From UQRS01 sp964481575 (GTDB taxonomy: Bacteria; Bacillota; Clostridia; Oscillospirales; Acutalibacteraceae): a stretch of DNA of 64,000 nucleotides. The notes beneath the pieces are model-generated. The model saw only the letters and a program-made list of their open reading frames with translations. It was not told where the DNA came from and ran no database searches. The stretch is from positions 10,964 to 74,963 of the forward strand of contig CAYZTR010000006.1 in the NCBI GenBank assembly GCA_964481575.1, given 5' to 3'. How positions within the stretch are numbered: the first letter of the stretch is position 1; each line of letters opens with the position of its first letter. The position numbers and the translations under genes were made by a program. This document shows positions 52,842-60,685 of the stretch, in pieces.

Positions 52842-52857
52842 TGATAAAATTTTATCA
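52842..52857. promoter_or_regulatory. Palindromic operator at the GH130 operon promoter
   Basis: TGATAAAATTTTATCA is a perfect 16-bp palindrome covering the -10 box, placed like a repressor site. Confidence 0.5.
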
Positions 52858-52877
52858 CACCCTCCCGGATTTGTAAA
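52849..52877 (-). promoter_or_regulatory. Predicted promoter of the GH130 operon
   Basis: On the minus strand TTTACA (52872-52877) and TAAAAT (52849-52854) are 17 bases apart, 38 bases before the isomerase start. Confidence 0.6.
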
Positions 52878-52992
52878 CCTTTTTCATATGGCATTTTGGG
52901 TCAAATTTATGGCATTTTGCATCATTTTCGCCCAAAATGCAATCTTTTGAGAAAAACGGTTACAATAACCCAAGTAAAAGGAGGGAACTGTT

Positions 52993-53349
52993 TTGGAACA
53001 AACCAAAAAACGGTGGTGGATCTTGCTGGGCAGTCTGGTAGGACTGGTCAACGGACTGCTGGGCGCAGGCGGCGGACTGGTGGCCGTTCCCATGCTGACT
53101 GCCGGCGGACTTTCCCAGAAGGAGGCCCACGCCGGCAGCGTTTTTCTGATCTTTTGTCTGTCAGTTCTCAGCAGCGGGCTCTATCTGTTTCGAGGACAGG
53201 TACACATTTCGGACATTCTCCCCTATTTGCCCGGCGGCATTGCCGGCAGCATTCTGGGAGCGCTGCTGCTGCGGAAAATTTCCAACTTTTGGCTGAAAAA
53301 ACTCTTTGCCGGGTTCCTGCTTTGGGCCGGGCTACGGTTCGTCCTATGA
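52993..53349 (+). CDS. TSUP (TauE/SafE) transporter, half-size subunit 1
   Basis: 118 residues, about four membrane segments. GLVNGLLGAGGGLVAVPML near residue 16 is the Gly-rich TSUP repeat motif. Ordinary TSUP proteins have two such repeats in about 250 residues; here they are separate genes. The start is TTG 52993 behind AAAGGAGGG. The family exports sulfite, sulfate or organosulfur anions. Its stop overlaps subunit 2 by 4 bases. Confidence 0.85.
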   Translation: MEQTKKRWWILLGSLVGLVNGLLGAGGGLVAVPMLTAGGLSQKEAHAGSVFLIFCLSVLSSGLYLFRGQVHISDILPYLPGGIAGSILGALLLRKISNFWLKKLFAGFLLWAGLRFVL

Positions 53350-53711
53350 GCTGGCTGACCGTAGTTGCCGGGCTGCTGGCCGGCACCGCAGGCGCTATGG
53401 GGCTGGGAGGCGGCAGCGTCCTCATTATCTTCCTGGCCCTTTGCACCGATGTATCCCAGGCCGGGGCTGGGGGAATGAATCTGCTGTTCTTCCTGCCGAC
53501 GGCGGCGGTGGCGTTGTTTTTCCACTGGAAAGCCGGAATTCTGAAGCTCCGCACCCTGTGGAAGCCGGTACTCACCGGGCTGGCCGGGGCGTTGGCCGGC
53601 AGTCTGCTATCCGGCATTGTTCCTGACACGCTGCTTCGGAAAATTTTCGGCATCCTGTTGTTGCTGCTGGGCGCCAAGGAGCTGATCTTCGGCTGGAAAA
53701 AGAAGGAATGA
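53346..53711 (+). CDS. TSUP (TauE/SafE) transporter, half-size subunit 2
   Basis: 121 residues, about four membrane segments. GLLAGTAGAMGLGGGSVLII near residue 9 is the second Gly-rich repeat, and a basic tail GWKKKE ends it. ATG 53346 is coupled to the previous stop (ATGA). With subunit 1 it would rebuild one TSUP transporter. Both halves are intact with their own starts, so this looks like a stable split rather than a frameshift. Confidence 0.83.
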   Translation: MSWLTVVAGLLAGTAGAMGLGGGSVLIIFLALCTDVSQAGAGGMNLLFFLPTAAVALFFHWKAGILKLRTLWKPVLTGLAGALAGSLLSGIVPDTLLRKIFGILLLLLGAKELIFGWKKKE

Positions 53712-53721
53712 CGACCGGTCT

Positions 53722-55130
53722 CAAAGGCGATCCGGCCACAAAGGATGCTGATCCAGAAAGCCTCCTACCTCCGGCGCAGTAAAGGGCCGGGATTGGGGCG
53801 CCGGCAGCTGCTTTTCGGCCAGATAATCCTCCAGCATGATCCGGTATTCGGCACACAGAGCCGGCCGGGCTTCCGCCAGATTTTCCCGCTCCCACCGATG
53901 GGCGGAAAGATCAAACAGGGCTTCCCTGCCGCCGTTTTAAAAAAGAGATACTTATCTGTGCCGCTGCGCACTATATACTTGCGGGCATTCCCGAAACCCA
54001 AGCCGGCAAATATCGCCTTTCTGCCGGGGATATTGTCCCGGCACTGGGGCAACAGATCCATACCCTTCCCTTCCGGCGGCAACGGACGCCCTGGCACCGT
54101 CAAAACCGTAGCATATACATCCTGCAGCACCGCCAGCTGTTCCCGACGGCCGCTGCCAAACCGGGCAGGACAGGACACAATCAGTGGAATACGGCTGGAC
54201 TGCTCATAAAAGGTACGCTTGCCAAAGCTGTTATGATCCCCCAGCATCTCACCGTGATCTGAGGTCAGAATCAAGGGTATCCTCTGTCAGCCCCTGATGC
54301 TCCAGGGCATCCAGAATCTTTCCGATGCGGCATCGGTCTGGGCAACGCAGGCAAAAGAATGCCGCCGGATTCGGGCAATCTCCGCCTCGGAGAGACGTTC
54401 CAATCCGCCCACTTTATACCCATTCTGCACCGGGATCCTGTCATCCGGACCATCCAGGGGATTCTCGGTAATACGGGGCGGGAAAGTCACATTCTCCAAG
54501 GCGTCCAGATAAGACTGGCAGGGTTCAAAGGGCGGATGTGGCTTGATAAAGGAAGACACCAGCAAAAAGGGGCGGTTCCGGTTCCGTGCCAGCATTTCTG
54601 CCGACTGGGCAGCCACCCAGCTGCTGGCACGCAGAGACTCCGGCAGCGGGGATACTTGAGGAACATAGTAAGAGGCACTGTGCCGTCCATGGGGTTCCAA
54701 CACATCTGTGACACCGTGGGACCGTAAAAACTGCAGATATTCATCATCCCCGATATGGGCGGGGATCTCCTCTGACAGGTACATATGATCAAACCCATAA
54801 TGCGCCCGAGGCGGATTAAAACGCATCTTCCCCACAATGCAGGTATAATACCCGGCAGTCTTCAACTCTGAAGAAAAGGGATGGGCCACCGGCGGGGCTC
54901 AGGTGGTATTATCCCACATTCCAATGGTACAAGGGTTGCAGCCAGACAGCAGCCCATACCGGGCCGGCACACACACCGGCGTCATGAGAATAAGCATTGT
55001 CAAAAACCATCCCCCGGGCGGCCAACCGATCCATATTGGGCGTCAGACCGTAAGGGTTACCATAGCACCCCAGAACATCCGCCCGCAGCTGGTGGCACAG
55101 AATCAATAGCATATGCGGCAAGTTTCCCAT
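53722..55130 (-). pseudogene. Sulfatase (FGly type), broken by several frameshifts and a stop
   Basis: Reading leftward, fragments rebuild an arylsulfatase of about 470 residues. It starts LLILCHQLRADVLGCYG (His replaces the first metal Asp). The frame is lost in a GT run at 54968-54976, just before the formylglycine motif CVPAR. An in-frame TGA lies near 54900, followed by YYTCIVGKMRF and FIKPHPPFE. Single- or two-base losses near 54325 and 54275 break it before LTSDHGEMLGDH, and another shift lies near 53935. The last frame ends at TGA 53722-53724. It converges on the TSUP genes. Confidence 0.88.
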
Positions 55131-55321
55131 GGCTAACGCCGAAAATAAAACGTTTTAGAATTCAAAAGAATTATACCATCTGCACCATCCTTTGTCAAAC
55201 AGTAGTTACAAAAAAAGACATCCCCATTCATACCGACAGAGCTGTCTTTCCTTCCTTACATTATAATATTATAGACTTTACCTTCTTATATCGAAATTAT
55301 ATCAAATAAAATTTGCTTCTG

Positions 55322-55573
55322 TTAGTTTTCCGCAAAGGGCAGAATCTCCCAAATGGGAACCTCCAAGGCCTCACAAAAAATTTTCAGGTCAATATCGGTA
55401 ACAAACCGCTGGCCGTTTTCCACCCGGCGGATAAAATAATGATCCACATCATAGCCCAAAAGCTGCATTTTATAAGCCAGCTTGCGCTGGGACAAATGCT
55501 TGGCCTTTCGGATTTCGGCAATCCGCTTCCCGCAAAGGTTATTGGTACCATCCGGCGCTTTTATTTTAAACAT
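55322..55573 (-). CDS. XRE-family helix-turn-helix regulator
   Basis: 83 residues. KRIAEIRKAKHLSQRKLAYK near residue 16 is the first HTH helix pair, FIRRVENGQRFVTDID the second half, and LKIFCEALEVPIWEIL the closing helix of the XRE/Cro domain. No extra domain is present. ATG 55573 follows GAGGT. It is divergent from a 66-residue protein, with two palindromes in between that it probably binds, giving autoregulation. Confidence 0.85.
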   Translation of the reverse strand: MFKIKAPDGTNNLCGKRIAEIRKAKHLSQRKLAYKMQLLGYDVDHYFIRRVENGQRFVTDIDLKIFCEALEVPIWEILPFAEN

Positions 55574-55605
55574 AGGCACAACCTCGTAAACCTTGCAAAA
55601 AATGT

Positions 55606-55671
55606 TGAATACTATTGACAACTGTCCCTATTTTATGCTATAATACCGAAAATATTGGTGAATACTATTCA
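55606..55671. promoter_or_regulatory. Duplicated palindromic operator
   Basis: TGAATACTATTGA (55606-55618) and TGAATACTATTCA (55659-55671) are near-identical palindromes with centres 53 bases apart. The first overlaps the -35 and the second lies after the -10 of the rightward promoter, fitting XRE repressor sites. Confidence 0.6.
55615..55644 (+). promoter_or_regulatory. Promoter of the 66-residue protein gene
   Basis: TTGACA (55615-55620) and TATAAT (55639-55644) match consensus with an 18-base spacer and a TG extension. Confidence 0.75.
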
Positions 55672-55716
55672 TCATTCATAAGAATGTCCGTGAATGCAAG
55701 GAGGAAGGCGATCTCC

Positions 55717-55917
55717 ATGACAACCTACCGACTGCCCAAATATATGATGGTACAAACCCCAGAAGGGAAAAAACATATCATCCAAACGCTAAAAATCGGA
55801 AACTTCTACCGCGCCTGGTTGGCGGAGCATCCGACCTACCAAAAGGAATCGGAAGCCCTCTCCCTGGAGGTTCTGACCAGGCAGATACAGGATGGCCGAT
55901 GCAAAGAAGAGCTTTAA
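55717..55917 (+). CDS. Small hypothetical protein paired with XRE regulator
   Basis: 66 residues, soluble and mixed-charge: TTYRLPKYMMVQTPEGKK at the start, then GNFYRAWLAEHPTYQKE near residue 28 and a helical tail. ATG 55717 follows AAGGAGG at 9-base spacing. No family is recognised. Promoter, operator pair, ribosome site and terminator make it a real single-gene unit. A role as toxin, antitoxin or regulator partner is possible but not shown. Confidence 0.7.
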   Translation: MTTYRLPKYMMVQTPEGKKHIIQTLKIGNFYRAWLAEHPTYQKESEALSLEVLTRQIQDGRCKEEL

Positions 55918-55920
55918 TCC

Positions 55921-55958
55921 CCCTCCTCCATCCCCCAAGGTGGAGGAGGGCTGTTTTT
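55921..55958 (+). terminator. Terminator of the small-protein gene
   Basis: A 10-bp stem CCCTCCTCCA (55921-55930)/TGGAGGAGGG (55941-55950) followed by CTGTTTTTC. Confidence 0.85.
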
Positions 55959-55960
55959 CT

Positions 55961-56348
55961 TTAGAGGATGAGGTTCTCTTTGAAAAAACGGGCTTCTTTA
56001 AGAAACAGGTTCCTTTTTGAGGAAATCCGGTGCAGGCTGCTGCGGTTACAGCACCGATCCACCGTCAACAGCGTTCCCTGGGACAAAGATCCAGGAGTTA
56101 TACCCAGGCCGATCTGCAGAAAATAACCGAAAGATCCCGGATACCACCCCGGGTACCATCCCAGATAGCATCCCGGTACCATCAAGGCGAATTCCAGGGC
56201 AAACCACCAATACAGATTTCGGAGGAATCCTACCGTTTTTCCTTTGAAATTTCCGGCAAAAATTCCGGATACAGATCGTATTTTCCCGGTTTGGCTAAAT
56301 TTGATAAAATATTCTGTTTCGGTCATTGAGATTTTGCAAATTCCCCTC
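55961..56348. other. Gene-free stretch with short tandem repeat
   Basis: A leftward 134-codon frame has no ribosome site and is largely repeat-encoded, so it is not called. The region holds a 12-bp repeat (56134-56180) and AT-rich DNA. Nothing else is recognised. Confidence 0.5.
56134..56180. repeat. 12-bp tandem repeat, about four units
   Basis: Units ATCCCGGATACC, ACCCCGGGTACC, ATCCCAGATAGC and ATCCCGGTACC (the last one base short) follow one another. Confidence 0.75.
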
Positions 56349-56377
56349 TTGAAAAGCAATTTCATCCTGTGTATAAT
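56349..56377 (+). promoter_or_regulatory. Promoter of the nucleoside ABC importer operon
   Basis: TTGAAA (56349-56354) and TATAAT (56372-56377) are 17 bases apart. The start codon is 244 bases further, so a long leader is transcribed. Confidence 0.7.
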
Positions 56378-56393
56378 AAGAAATAAGTCAGGA

Positions 56394-56590
56394 ATTTACA
56401 AAGATTTTGTTTTTTGGCGTCGTTTTTCCGTTTTCAATTTTCTTTTGTAAATCATCCGCCATAATAAGATGGGCTTTTGTAGCTGCAGCGCGTGTGTAAA
56501 ATATGAGGATATTTCAAACCCGCTTGCAGCTTTTCTTTTTCCGTTTTTTTCCGATTCTGCAGGATTACAAAAGGCTCCGGCCATTGTAAT
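56394..56590 (+). promoter_or_regulatory. Structured leader with internal terminator upstream of the BMP gene
   Basis: Stems: ATTTACAAA (56394)/TTTGTAAAT (56444-56452); AGCTGCAGCG (56481-56490)/CGCTTGCAGCT (56521-56531) with inner AAATAT-GAGG-ATATTT and then a T-rich run; ATTACAA (56564)/TTGTAAT (56584-56590). The second is terminator-like. It could be an attenuator or riboswitch; the purine riboswitch core was not found. Confidence 0.5.
56481..56540 (+). terminator. Terminator-like hairpin inside the BMP leader
   Basis: A 10-bp stem with one bulged T, closed by TTTTCTTTTT at 56531-56540, about 100 bases after the predicted transcript start. Confidence 0.55.
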
Positions 56591-56620
56591 AGAATTTCAA
56601 TATTTTAGGAGGAAAATCAA

Positions 56621-57817
56621 ATGAAAAAGGTACTTTCCATCGTACTGGCCCTGGTTCTGGTATGCAGCATGCTGGGCGTTTTTGCCAGCTGCGGCAGCGA
56701 AGGCGAGAGCGACCAACTGAAGGTGGGCTTCATCTTTTTGCATGATGAAAACTCTACCTACGATCTGAACTTCATCAACGCCGCCAAGGCCGCCTGCGCG
56801 GAGCTGGGTGTGGAGATGGTCTCCAAGACCGGCATCCCCGAAAGCAACGAATGCTACGAAGCCGCTGCTGACCTGGCTGACCGGGGCTGCGATATCGTCT
56901 TTGCTGACAGCTTTGGCCACGAGTCCTACATTGCCCAGGCTGCGCAGGACTTCCCTGATGTGGAGTTCTGCCATGCCACCGGTACCACTGCGCACACTCT
57001 GGGCCTGCCCAACTTCCACAACGCGTTTGCTTCCATTTATGAAGGCCGTTATCTGGCCGGTGTTGCTGCCGGTATGAAGATGAACGAGATGATCGCCAAC
57101 GGTGATTTCTCCGAAAGCGACGCCAAGATGGGCTATGTTGGCGCTTACACCTACGCTGAAGTGCTTTCCGGTTACACCGCTTTCTATCTGGGCGCTAAGT
57201 CTGTTTGCCCCTCTGTCACTATGGACGTGCAGTTCACCGGCAGCTGGTATAACGAGACTGCCGAGAAGGAAGCTGCCACTACCCTGATCAACGGGGGCTG
57301 CAAGCTCATCAGCCAGCACGCTGACTCCATGGGCGCTCCCACTGCCTGCGAGACCGCCGGTATCCCCAACGTTTCCTACAACGGCAGCACTGCTGCCACC
57401 TGCCCTAACACCTTCATCGTTTCCTCCCGGATCGACTGGACTCCCTACTTCAAGTATATCATCAACTGCGTCCAGAACGGCGAGGACATTGCAGATGACT
57501 GGTATCAGGGGATCAAGGAAGGCTCTGTTGTGCTGACCGAGGTCAACGAGACTGCCGCCGCTGCCGGCACCCAGGAAGCCATTGACGAAGCCAAGGCCAA
57601 GCTCATCTCCGGGGAGATCCATGTCTTCGACACCGACACCTTCACTGTTAACGGCGAAGTGCTGACCTCTTACCTGGCAGATGTGGACACCGACGAGAAC
57701 TACACGCCTGACACCGAGGCCATCTCCGACGGCTATTTCCATGAGTCTGAGTACAGATCCGCTCCCTACTTTGATGTACGGATTGACGGCATCACGCTCC
57801 TGAACGAGAAATTCTAA
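56621..57817 (+). CDS. BMP-family nucleoside-binding lipoprotein (ABC importer)
   Basis: 398 residues. Lipobox VFASC with Cys24. The body shows the BmpA/PnrA pattern: KVGFIFLHDENSTYDLNF near 33, CDIVFADSFGH near 90, ASIYEGRYLAGVAAG near 140 and ISQHADSMGAPTACE near 228. It captures purine or related nucleosides for the ATPase and two permeases that follow. ATG 56621 has TAGGAGGAAAA upstream. Its many GCT, GGT and AAG codons differ from its neighbours and suggest high expression. Confidence 0.92.
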   Translation: MKKVLSIVLALVLVCSMLGVFASCGSEGESDQLKVGFIFLHDENSTYDLNFINAAKAACAELGVEMVSKTGIPESNECYEAAADLADRGCDIVFADSFGHESYIAQAAQDFPDVEFCHATGTTAHTLGLPNFHNAFASIYEGRYLAGVAAGMKMNEMIANGDFSESDAKMGYVGAYTYAEVLSGYTAFYLGAKSVCPSVTMDVQFTGSWYNETAEKEAATTLINGGCKLISQHADSMGAPTACETAGIPNVSYNGSTAATCPNTFIVSSRIDWTPYFKYIINCVQNGEDIADDWYQGIKEGSVVLTEVNETAAAAGTQEAIDEAKAKLISGEIHVFDTDTFTVNGEVLTSYLADVDTDENYTPDTEAISDGYFHESEYRSAPYFDVRIDGITLLNEKF

Positions 57818-57830
57818 ATCACTGTTTATT

Positions 57831-57868
57831 TCAGGCGGGGCATACAGCTTGCCCCGCCTGATGACTTT
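57831..57868 (+). terminator. Hairpin 1 after the BMP gene (partial terminator)
   Basis: An 11-bp stem TCAGGCGGGGC (57831-57841)/GCCCCGCCTGA (57851-57861), then ATGACTTTTT. It probably ends most transcripts, giving more binding protein than ATPase. Confidence 0.75.
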
Positions 57869-57875
57869 TTCCATG

Positions 57876-57914
57876 TTGAAAAACAGACTGTCCCGCAGAT
57901 GATCTGTTTTTCAA
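57876..57914. terminator. Hairpin 2 in the BMP-ATPase gap
   Basis: A 12-bp stem TTGAAAAACAGA (57876-57887)/TCTGTTTTTCAA (57903-57914) with a 15-base loop. Confidence 0.55.
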
Positions 57915-57920
57915 TATGAA

Positions 57921-57944
57921 AAAGGCCCCCGGAAGGGGCCCTTT
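57921..57944. terminator. Hairpin 3 in the BMP-ATPase gap
   Basis: AAAGGCCCCC-GGAA-GGGGCCCTTT forms a stem with one C-C mismatch, followed by only a short G/T-rich stretch, so it is a weak terminator or an RNA-stability element. Confidence 0.45.
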
Positions 57945-58016
57945 GTGGGAATTCATCGCGTTACGAATCCATCGCATTTACACAGTATTGCATTTACGAA
58001 TAAAGGAGTGTGTCAT

Positions 58017-59570
58017 GTGGGTATCCCTGCCATTGAACTGAAAAATATCTCAAAATCCTTTGGAAGCGTCATCGCCAACAAGGATGTCTGCCTGACGGTG
58101 AATCGGGGAGAGATTCTTTCCATCCTCGGTGAAAACGGCTCAGGCAAGACAACACTGATGAACATGATCTCCGGCATCTACTTCCCCGATGAAGGCCAGA
58201 TCTTCATTGACGGGAAGGAAGTGGTCATCCGGTCCCCCAAGGATGCTTTTGATTATAAGATCGGCATGATTCACCAGCATTTCAAGCTCATTGACGTGTT
58301 TTCCGCAGCGGAGAACGTGGTGCTGGGGCTGAAGAACCAGGGGCGCTTTAACCTGAAAGCCGCTGCCGAACAGGTGCGGGACATTGCCGCCCGTTACGGC
58401 TTCGAGATTGACCCCAATAAGAAAGTATACGAAATGTCTGTCTCGGAAAAGCAGACCGTGGAGATTATCAAGGTGCTGTACCGGGGGGCCGACATTCTGA
58501 TTCTGGACGAGCCTACCGCCGTACTAACCCCCCAGGAAACCCAAAAGCTCTTTGCTGTGCTCCGCCGGATGCGGGATGACGGCAAGGCCATCATCATCAT
58601 CACCCACAAGCTGCACGAGGTGCTGCAGCTATCCGACCGAGTGTCGGTGCTCCGGAAAGGGGAATCCATCGGCACGGTGGCAACCGCCTCCACCAACGAG
58701 TCCCAGCTGACCGAAATGATGGTAGGCAAAAAGATTAGCCTGAACATTTCCCGCAGCGAACCCAAGGATCCGGTGGATCGGTTGGAGGTCAAGGACATCA
58801 ACTGTATCAGCCGGGAGGGCATCCGCCTGCTGGATCACATTTCCTTCACCGCCCGCTCCGGGGAAATCCTGGGCATCGCCGGTATTGCCGGCAGCGGCCA
58901 GCGGGAATTGCTGGAAGCCATCGCCGGTCTGCAACATCTGGAGGACGGCATCATCCTGTATCACGATCCCAAAACCGGAAAAACCGAAAACCTGCGGGAC
59001 AAGAATCCACTGCAAATCCGGGATTTGGGCGTTCGCCTGTCCTTTGTGCCGGAAGATCGGTTGGGCATGGGCCTGGTCGGCAACATGGACATTGTAGATA
59101 ACATGATGCTGCGCAGCTACCGCAAAGGCAAAAGCGCCTTCCTGGATCGGAAGCAACCCAAGGATCTGGCCGAGCACATCATCGACCAGCTGGAGGTGGT
59201 AACCCCCAGCGCCAACACCCCGGTGCGCCGGCTATCCGGCGGCAATGTGCAGAAGGTGCTGGTAGGCCGGGAAATCGCCGCCTCCCCCACCGTGCTCATG
59301 GCAGCCTATCCGGTGCGGGGGCTGGACATCAATTCCTCCTACACCATTTACAATCTGTTAAATCAGCAAAAGGAAAGCGGCGTGGCCGTCATCTTTGTGG
59401 GAGAGGATCTGGACGTGCTGCTGGATCTGTGTGACCGGATTCTGGTCATCAGCGCCGGGCGCATCGCCGGAACGGTAGACGCCCGCAGCGCTACCAAAGA
59501 ACAAATCGGTTTGCTGATGACCAAGGGTGCCGCCCATCCGGCAGACACCACCCCGGGAGGTGCAGAATAA
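58017..59570 (+). CDS. Nucleoside ABC importer ATP-binding protein (two NBDs)
   Basis: 517 residues. The first NBD has Walker A GENGSGKTTLMNMISG near 37 and Walker B ILILDEPTAVLTP. The second (from about 255) has the degenerate Walker A GIAGSGQRELLEAIAG, LSGGNVQKVLVGREIA and PVRGLDINS, as in YufO/RbsA-type proteins. The start is GTG 58017 with GGAG eight bases upstream. An ATG two bases earlier is out of frame. It ends one base into the next gene. Confidence 0.92.
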   Translation: MGIPAIELKNISKSFGSVIANKDVCLTVNRGEILSILGENGSGKTTLMNMISGIYFPDEGQIFIDGKEVVIRSPKDAFDYKIGMIHQHFKLIDVFSAAENVVLGLKNQGRFNLKAAAEQVRDIAARYGFEIDPNKKVYEMSVSEKQTVEIIKVLYRGADILILDEPTAVLTPQETQKLFAVLRRMRDDGKAIIIITHKLHEVLQLSDRVSVLRKGESIGTVATASTNESQLTEMMVGKKISLNISRSEPKDPVDRLEVKDINCISREGIRLLDHISFTARSGEILGIAGIAGSGQRELLEAIAGLQHLEDGIILYHDPKTGKTENLRDKNPLQIRDLGVRLSFVPEDRLGMGLVGNMDIVDNMMLRSYRKGKSAFLDRKQPKDLAEHIIDQLEVVTPSANTPVRRLSGGNVQKVLVGREIAASPTVLMAAYPVRGLDINSSYTIYNLLNQQKESGVAVIFVGEDLDVLLDLCDRILVISAGRIAGTVDARSATKEQIGLLMTKGAAHPADTTPGGAE

Positions 59571-60685
59571 TGGAAAAACAAAACAAAAGCGTCCATGAGC
59601 CACGCTTTCACATTGCCAAGCGGGAAGCGCTGCCCTGGTGGACAAGCTGGCTGATCCGTATTGCCTCTGTGGCCGCCGCCCTCATTGTCTGCGCGCTGGT
59701 CACCGTACTGCTGACCGGGGAAAACCCCCTACGGGTCTACGCCACCATGATTGACGGCGCCATCGGCACCACCAGGCGGGTCTGGAGCCTACTGCAAAAC
59801 GTGGCCATTCTCCTGTGCATTTCCCTGGCCGTGACGCCCGCCTTCAAAATGCGGTTCTGGAATATCGGCGCGGAAGGCCAAGTGCTCATCGGCGGGTTGA
59901 CCACCGCCGCCTGCATGATTCTGTGCGGCAACAAGCTGCCGGCCTTTCTGCTCTATCCCCTGATCATTGTCTGCAGTATTGCAGCCGGCGCCATCTGGGC
60001 TTTGATCCCAGCCATCTTCAAGGCAAAATGGGGCACCAACGAAACCCTGTTCACCCTGATGATGAACTACATTGCCATTCAGCTGGTCTCCTACTTTACC
60101 TTCAAATGGTCGGTTCCCAAGGGTTCCGGGCAGATCGGCATCATCAACCAAGCCACCCGGGCCGGGTGGCTCCCCACCATTGGCAAGTACGATTATCTGC
60201 TGAACATCCTGGTGGTGGCTGCCATCACCCTGTTCATGCACCTGTATCTGAAATATTCCAAGCAGGGCTATGAGCTGACGGTGGTGGGCGAAAGTGAAAA
60301 CACCGCCCGCTACATCGGCATCAACGTGCAAAAGGTCATCCTCCGCACCATGCTTCTGTCCGGCGCCATTTGCGGCATTGCCGGTCTGCTGCTGGTCAGC
60401 GGCACCGACCACACCATCACCCGGGATACTGCTGCCGGTCGGGGCTTTACCGCCATCATGGTTTCCTGGCTGGCCAAGTTCAATCCCCTGTTTATGGTGC
60501 TGACCTCCCTGCTCATCGTCTTCCTGCAGAAGGGCGCCATTGAGATTTCCACCATCTTCGGACTCAACGATTCCTTCTCGGATATCATCACCGGTATTAT
60601 CATTTTCTTCATCATCGGCAGCGAGTTTTTCATCAACTATACGGTGAAATTCCGCAGCGCCGCAAAGGAGGTGGCCGCAGAATGA
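59570..60685 (+). CDS. Nucleoside ABC importer permease 1
   Basis: 371 residues, about ten hydrophobic segments. FKMRFWNIGAEGQVLIGGL near 87 is the BPD_transp_2 signature of YufP-type nucleoside permeases, and YELTVVGESENTARYIGI near 240 is the ATPase-contact loop. It pairs with permease 2; ATG 59570 shares a base with the previous stop. Confidence 0.92.
   Translation: MEKQNKSVHEPRFHIAKREALPWWTSWLIRIASVAAALIVCALVTVLLTGENPLRVYATMIDGAIGTTRRVWSLLQNVAILLCISLAVTPAFKMRFWNIGAEGQVLIGGLTTAACMILCGNKLPAFLLYPLIIVCSIAAGAIWALIPAIFKAKWGTNETLFTLMMNYIAIQLVSYFTFKWSVPKGSGQIGIINQATRAGWLPTIGKYDYLLNILVVAAITLFMHLYLKYSKQGYELTVVGESENTARYIGINVQKVILRTMLLSGAICGIAGLLLVSGTDHTITRDTAAGRGFTAIMVSWLAKFNPLFMVLTSLLIVFLQKGAIEISTIFGLNDSFSDIITGIIIFFIIGSEFFINYTVKFRSAAKEVAAE

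Noticed and set aside
54968..54976. GT run as a phase-variation switch of the sulfatase
   Set aside because: Other independent frameshifts and a stop codon also break the gene, so restoring this one run would not revive it.
55961..56365. 134-codon minus-strand frame before the BMP operon
   Set aside because: It is partly coded by the 12-bp repeat, lacks a ribosome site, and overlaps the BMP promoter at its start.
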